Positions 59,501 to 64,000 of a stretch of DNA of 64,000 nucleotides are shown here, one piece after another (within the stretch, counting starts at the first letter, position 1; every line of letters begins with the position of its first letter). The DNA is taken from positions 62,001 through 126,000 of the forward strand of contig LLCB01000127.1 in the NCBI GenBank assembly GCA_001414345.1, read 5' to 3'. The translations under genes were made by a program, and so were the position numbers. This DNA is from Hymenoscyphus infarciens. Lineage: Eukaryota; Ascomycota; Leotiomycetes; Helotiales; Helotiaceae. The notes under the pieces are model-generated. The model worked only from the letters and a program-made list of their open reading frames with translations. It was not told the DNA's origin and made no database searches.

Positions 59501-62489
59501 GAGTAGTAGAAGGAGGTATATATATTATATCTACTTTCTATAGTATAAGAGAATTAGATAGAGTAGCTAATATTAGTAAAATACTAGGTATAAATAGAAT
59601 AGGTGATATTTTAGCTAGATAGCTTATTTTAGATAGTTTATTATTTTTAAATTTTTTTAAGCTTTCTAGTACTAGGACTAGTAATAGGTCTAGATTAGGT
59701 AATAGTAAAGATATATAATTTTCCTATTATATTATAATATTAATATTAGATAACAAGGTTATAATAGGAATTCTTATAAACGGCTTACTACTTTAGAGCG
59801 ACTACTATATTCGTTTTCTAAATCTAAATTATCTAAACTAATATATAGATTAGTCTTAAATCTATTTAAAGTATTAACAATTATCTAATATATATACTTA
59901 TCTATAACTACTAGGTCTAAAGGTTTAGCTTTTTTAAAGTATACTAAGACTATAGCAGTGCTTATAAGTTACTATAACTGCTTTTAACTATTCTTTAAAG
60001 AGAGTTAAAGTAGCTATTACTATTACTACTATCTTTATATAAATTAAGTAGCTACTTATAGTATAAATCTTAATTATATAGACTATATAAGCTATATTAG
60101 TAGAGGCATCTAGTAGTTTTAAGCGTATAGAGAATTAAAAGGCTATCTACTAAATTACTAAGACTAGGCTACTAGTAGGCTAAATCTAGGCTATTTAAAT
60201 TATTATAGAATAAAGAGATTAAAGAGTTACTTATCTCTACTATCTTAATAATTACCTCGAAGGTTTTAACTATATCTATTATTATATCTCTTAAAGTTAT
60301 TATTATTATATCTCTTAAAGTTATTATTAACTCTCTTATTATCTCGCTTCTATTCTATATAATTCTCCTAGTTACTCTTACTTAATCGACCTTTACTATA
60401 TAATTTAAACTTCTTAAACTTTTTCTTTAGTAATTTATTTTCCTTACTAAGTATCTTAAACTTCTTATTTTAAATAGTCTAAGATACTTATACTATAGAC
60501 TCTATAGTATATACCTTCTTCTTAAGAAATTCTAGAGTATTACTAAATAGCTTTAGTATAATTATAGAGCCTAGTATAGGGTCGAGTCTAGTATAAATTC
60601 TATATACTAAGTAGTCTTTATCTATAAACTTAGCTTTAACGTAGAGTAATTACTTTTTTACTATATATACTTAAAGAGAGTATTAGTCTTCGAATTTAAA
60701 CTAAAATTCTTCCTTATTAGCTTAGACAAGTAGTATTAATACGTCTTTTTAAAACTGTTTACTTATCTAGCTTCTAAGCTTATTATAGTCTAAAAGTATT
60801 TAGGTCTTAGTATTTAGTATAAGTCTATTATACTAGACCTAAGTATTATCTATTAGAGCCTAGAGTATAAGGCTTAATATTATCTTCTTACTATAGATCT
60901 ATATAAATCCCTTAACCTAGCTAAACTATAAAGTAACTAAAGTCTTACTATTATATTTAATATCTCTTATCTTAAGATATAGTTAATATTATTATTAGTT
61001 ATTAGAGTTCTATTACTTATATTTATAAAAGGATTTATAAGAGGATTAATAAGATAATTAATAAGAGGTTCTAGAAGGAGATTTACTAAGACGAGGGTTT
61101 ACTTATTCTAGTCTAGATTAGAAATAGGTAAGAAGCGTAGTAAATTTATCTACTATAGCTAGGCTATCTAGCGATTTAAACAGTTATACTATACTAGCTA
61201 TAAGATTATTTAAGAGGTTATCTCTTAGTAGGTTAAATACTAACTCTATGTCTTCTAAGTTCTTATCTATAATAAGTAGTTAAAGATTTATATACCTAGT
61301 AATGTTCTTAGCTACCTTATTTACTATAAAATCGATAATTATAGTATCTCTTTACTAAAGCTGCCTAGTATATAGTACCTTAGATTCTACTATTATAATA
61401 GGTCTACTACTTAAGAGTAGAGTTAAGAGCTTATTAATTTTATTAAAGAAGTCTAAATTAATAAACTCTTAATCTAATAGAAGAGGCCTTAATTAATATA
61501 AAGTAAAAGCTATCTAAGGTATAAGATTAAACGTAGTAGTAATATCTACTAGTTTAGAGGCTTTAGAGTAAGTATTAGAGCTAGGGATTAGGCTAGAGTA
61601 ACTTAGTATAGAGCTAGGAGAGAATAGTACTATAGGTTCTTCTCTAATTATAATAAAGTTTAAAATATTATCTCTACTAATAATAGTTAAGTCTTTAAGA
61701 ATACTAAAGGCTTTCTCTTCTTAATATTTAGTAATTATAATATCTAGATTATTATTAAGATTCGCTTCTTCCTTATCTCTTCTAAGTACTAGTCTCTAAT
61801 ATATAAGCACTCTAATCTTATTAAGTCTACTAGAGCTTACAAAAACAGGACTAGAGGCTCTTAGAATATAAGAGTCAACTAGTATAATAGATATATCTTA
61901 TAAATAGTATATATAAGGAGCTAATAAGGTTTATAAGGCTTATAAAGCTAGAGTACTCAGCAGAGCTAGAGTACTTAGCAGAGCCTTAAAGAGCTTAGAA
62001 AAGAGGTTTTTAGGTATAATAGATCGTTCTAATAGTGTTAAGGATAGGGCCGATTCTACTAGAACTCTTAGAGTAGGCTCTTTTATATATCTACTATTCT
62101 TTTAGTATCTATCTTATTTGTTATAGTAGCTACTATATTTGTTAAGAATTTTTTTAGATTTAGGTTTTACTAGTGCTTCTCCTTTCTAAGGCTTTCTTAT
62201 ATAAATTATAAGTAATATATATATATATAGAGTAGAATAGGTATAAGAGAGATATTCTTTGTCTTTCTTACTAACCTACTAGAGATCTAAGAGACGGTTA
62301 TACTTATTACTAGATAACGTATATACTAATAGCTAGATTCTAATTAAGTATTTAAATTATAAGATTAGGAAGTAGATAAGAGAAGGAGAGGTAAGAGTTA
62401 TAGGTTATAAGTTATAATATAGTTAGTAGAAGATAGAGGCTTAATAATTTTAAAGAGATTATATATAGTTTAAATTTAGAGTATTACTA

Positions 62490-62700
62490 CTATATAGTAT
62501 AAGAGATAGATTATAGATTAAGAGCTTATAGCTAAGCCTAATAAAATACGTAAAAGTAATCTCTTATATAGTATAATAATAAACGTCTAAAGAGAGAAGA
62601 GAAAAGTACGAAGCACTTATAACTATCTATACCTATAAGTCCGCTACTAGTGTGGTCACGTGTCCTTCTTATAATATACGTTTAGTAAAATAATATATAT
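62490..62700. repeat. Direct repeat, probable LTR (right copy)
   Basis: The match to 48,424-48,615 is described there. This copy is less mutated (GTGTGGTCACGTGTCC here against GTATAGTTATATATCC at the left), so the two copies have suffered different amounts of C-to-T change. Element size from the left copy to this one would be about 14.3 kb. Confidence 0.65.
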
Positions 62701-62707
62701 AACTACT

Positions 62708-62762
62708 AGGCTCTAATATAGAAGAAAAGGAAAAACTATCTCTCTTTTATACTAAGTATAAA
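62708..62762. repeat. Direct repeat with the right edge of the window
   Basis: About 52 bp beginning AGGCTCTAATATAGAAGAAA recur in direct orientation at 63,948-64,000, 1,240 bp away, with a few changes. The second copy is cut by the window edge, so its full length is unknown. Confidence 0.65.
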
Positions 62763-63872
62763 TCTCTATATATAAGAGATTAGAAACTACTAAGTCCTAA
62801 TAATAATAATAACTAGGCTCTTTCTAATATAGCTAATACTAAAATAATAAGAGCTTTAAAGCTAAATATATAAGATCTTAAAGCTAAATATATAATATCT
62901 AAATCTTAATCTCTTTAGTACCTTCTATTATATAAGTATCGAGTTAATTATAAATCTTAGCTCTAAGATATTAGAGGTATTAGCAAGTATTAAAGGTATT
63001 AGTAGTTTTATAAATACTAGTAATTTAGAATAGCGTGCTATTATATCCTCTCTTCTTAAAAAAGACTCGTTCTAAGTCTTCGGTTATACATTAGTATAGT
63101 ATCGAGTTAACTAGAGTATTATTTATCTATTTATTATAAAGAATATAACTTATTTACTATTATAGTATCTAGTAGTTAAGATAGAGTTAGTAGCTAGTAG
63201 TATTATTATTTAAGAGCTAATTACTCTTTATTTACTACTATATACTATATAATAATAGATATAAATAGAAGAGAGGCTAATTATTAGCTATTAGATAGAG
63301 AGTAGTATACTACTATAGAGTTATTATATTCTTACTATTATTATATATTATAATAGTAATTATTAAGTAATAAATAATAATTATAAAGTAATAAGTATTA
63401 TTATAAGTAGTATATTAGTAAGTAACTTTTCTCTAATTCTAACTTCTCTTCTTCTTTTCCTTTTATCTAAATAATATATATAATAAGAATACCTTCTAAT
63501 TAAGTATATTCTTATATACTAACTTATCTTTGATAAAACATATATATATATACTATATATATATATATATATAAAAGTAAGTCTTTCTCTTCTTAATTAG
63601 ACCTAATTTAAAGCTAATCGAATATAGTAAGATACCTCTTCTATATCCTCCTAGTACGCTTCTAGCTACTTACTAGGTCTACTACGTTTAGTACCTTTAG
63701 ATAAAAACTTAGAACGAAGATTATATATACGTTTTTAAGAAGACTAAGTTAAAGAAGTATAGATACTAATTCTAAATATATACTAAATCTATTCTAACTT
63801 AAGTAGTTACTATAGTTTATAGAGAAGGAGTTTAGTAAGCTTAAGCTTAAGAAGGAGAAGAAGAAGATTATA

Positions 63873-64000
63873 ACGGCACGAAATACACACTATAGGAGAA
63901 GAGGCATATAAGAGTGCGTTCGAGACTGAATAACGTAAGTAGATATAAGGCTCTAATATAGAAGAAAATAATAACTGTCTCTCTTCTATACTGAATATAA
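63873..64000. repeat. Less-mutated repeat end at right edge of window
   Basis: The stretch GGCACGAAATACACACTATA and its continuation to about 63,927 match 48,371-48,424 in mutated form. From 63,948 the sequence repeats 62,708-62,762. CA and TG reappear here, so this copy is younger or escaped mutation. It probably belongs to an LTR or element that continues beyond the window. Confidence 0.55.

Noticed and set aside
59407..59622. 71-codon plus-strand frame in the AT-rich block
   Set aside because: It is an isolated chance frame of Ile/Ser/Arg-rich composition on the strand opposite to the retrotransposon relic.

Overview
The window looks like nuclear DNA of a filamentous ascomycete. Short introns (about 50-125 nt, GTRNGT donors, CTAAC/CTAAT-like branch sites) interrupt many genes, and several encoded proteins are of kinds typical of Pezizomycotina: a hybrid histidine kinase, a GAF domain protein, an HSPA12-like Hsp70 and an MFS polyol-type transporter. 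Transposon DNA is destroyed in the way expected of repeat-induced point mutation (RIP). From memory of protein resemblance I lean towards Leotiomycetes (Helotiales), but nothing here proves the order.

Layout. About 1-3,750 is RIP-degraded transposon DNA, followed by a transition with degenerate short repeats to about 4,260. From 4,500 to 40,000 lies a normal gene-bearing segment: inositol-pentakisphosphate 2-kinase IPK1 (+, 4,523-5,795); a 3.9-kb gene-empty stretch; a small three-exon hypothetical gene (-, 9,727-10,339); a secreted class-3 lipase (-, 11,049-12,404); a GAF/hybrid histidine kinase (-, 13,051-about 15,880); a cluster of three small C-tract MITEs (17,111-17,941); a synaptojanin-type inositol phosphatase (+, 18,956-22,802); a J-domain protein (+, 25,345-26,195); a seven-exon sugar/polyol transporter (-, 28,219-30,481); a RING-CH membrane E3 ligase (-, 32,598-33,514) divergent from proteasome subunit alpha2/PRE8 (+, 33,966-35,088); an RCC1-repeat protein (-, 35,357-36,789); and an Hsp70-like ATPase (+, 37,523-40,001).

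From 40,950 onward the window is mostly transposon graveyard. A 2.5-kb TIR element (40,950-43,423) and a 0.85-kb TIR element (43,999-44,843) are separated by short islands of ordinary sequence. After 45,380 the sequence is continuously AT-rich to the end. It holds a RIP-degraded hAT transposase (minus strand, about 45.9-48.3 kb) and a Gypsy-like reverse transcriptase (minus strand, about 57.7 kb) lying between two related direct repeats (about 48.4 and 62.5 kb) that are probably LTRs. A 51-bp minisatellite lies at 54 kb. A second direct-repeat pair runs into the right edge of the window.

The genes are a mixture of housekeeping functions and do not form one pathway. Two (IPK1 and the synaptojanin-like phosphatase) act in inositol phosphate/phosphoinositide metabolism but lie 13 kb apart with unrelated genes between them. 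I found no convincing new multi-gene system. The most unusual content is the MITE family with poly-C terminal repeats, the near-total loss of CpA/TpG in the repeat compartments, and the mosaic repeat structure at the right end.
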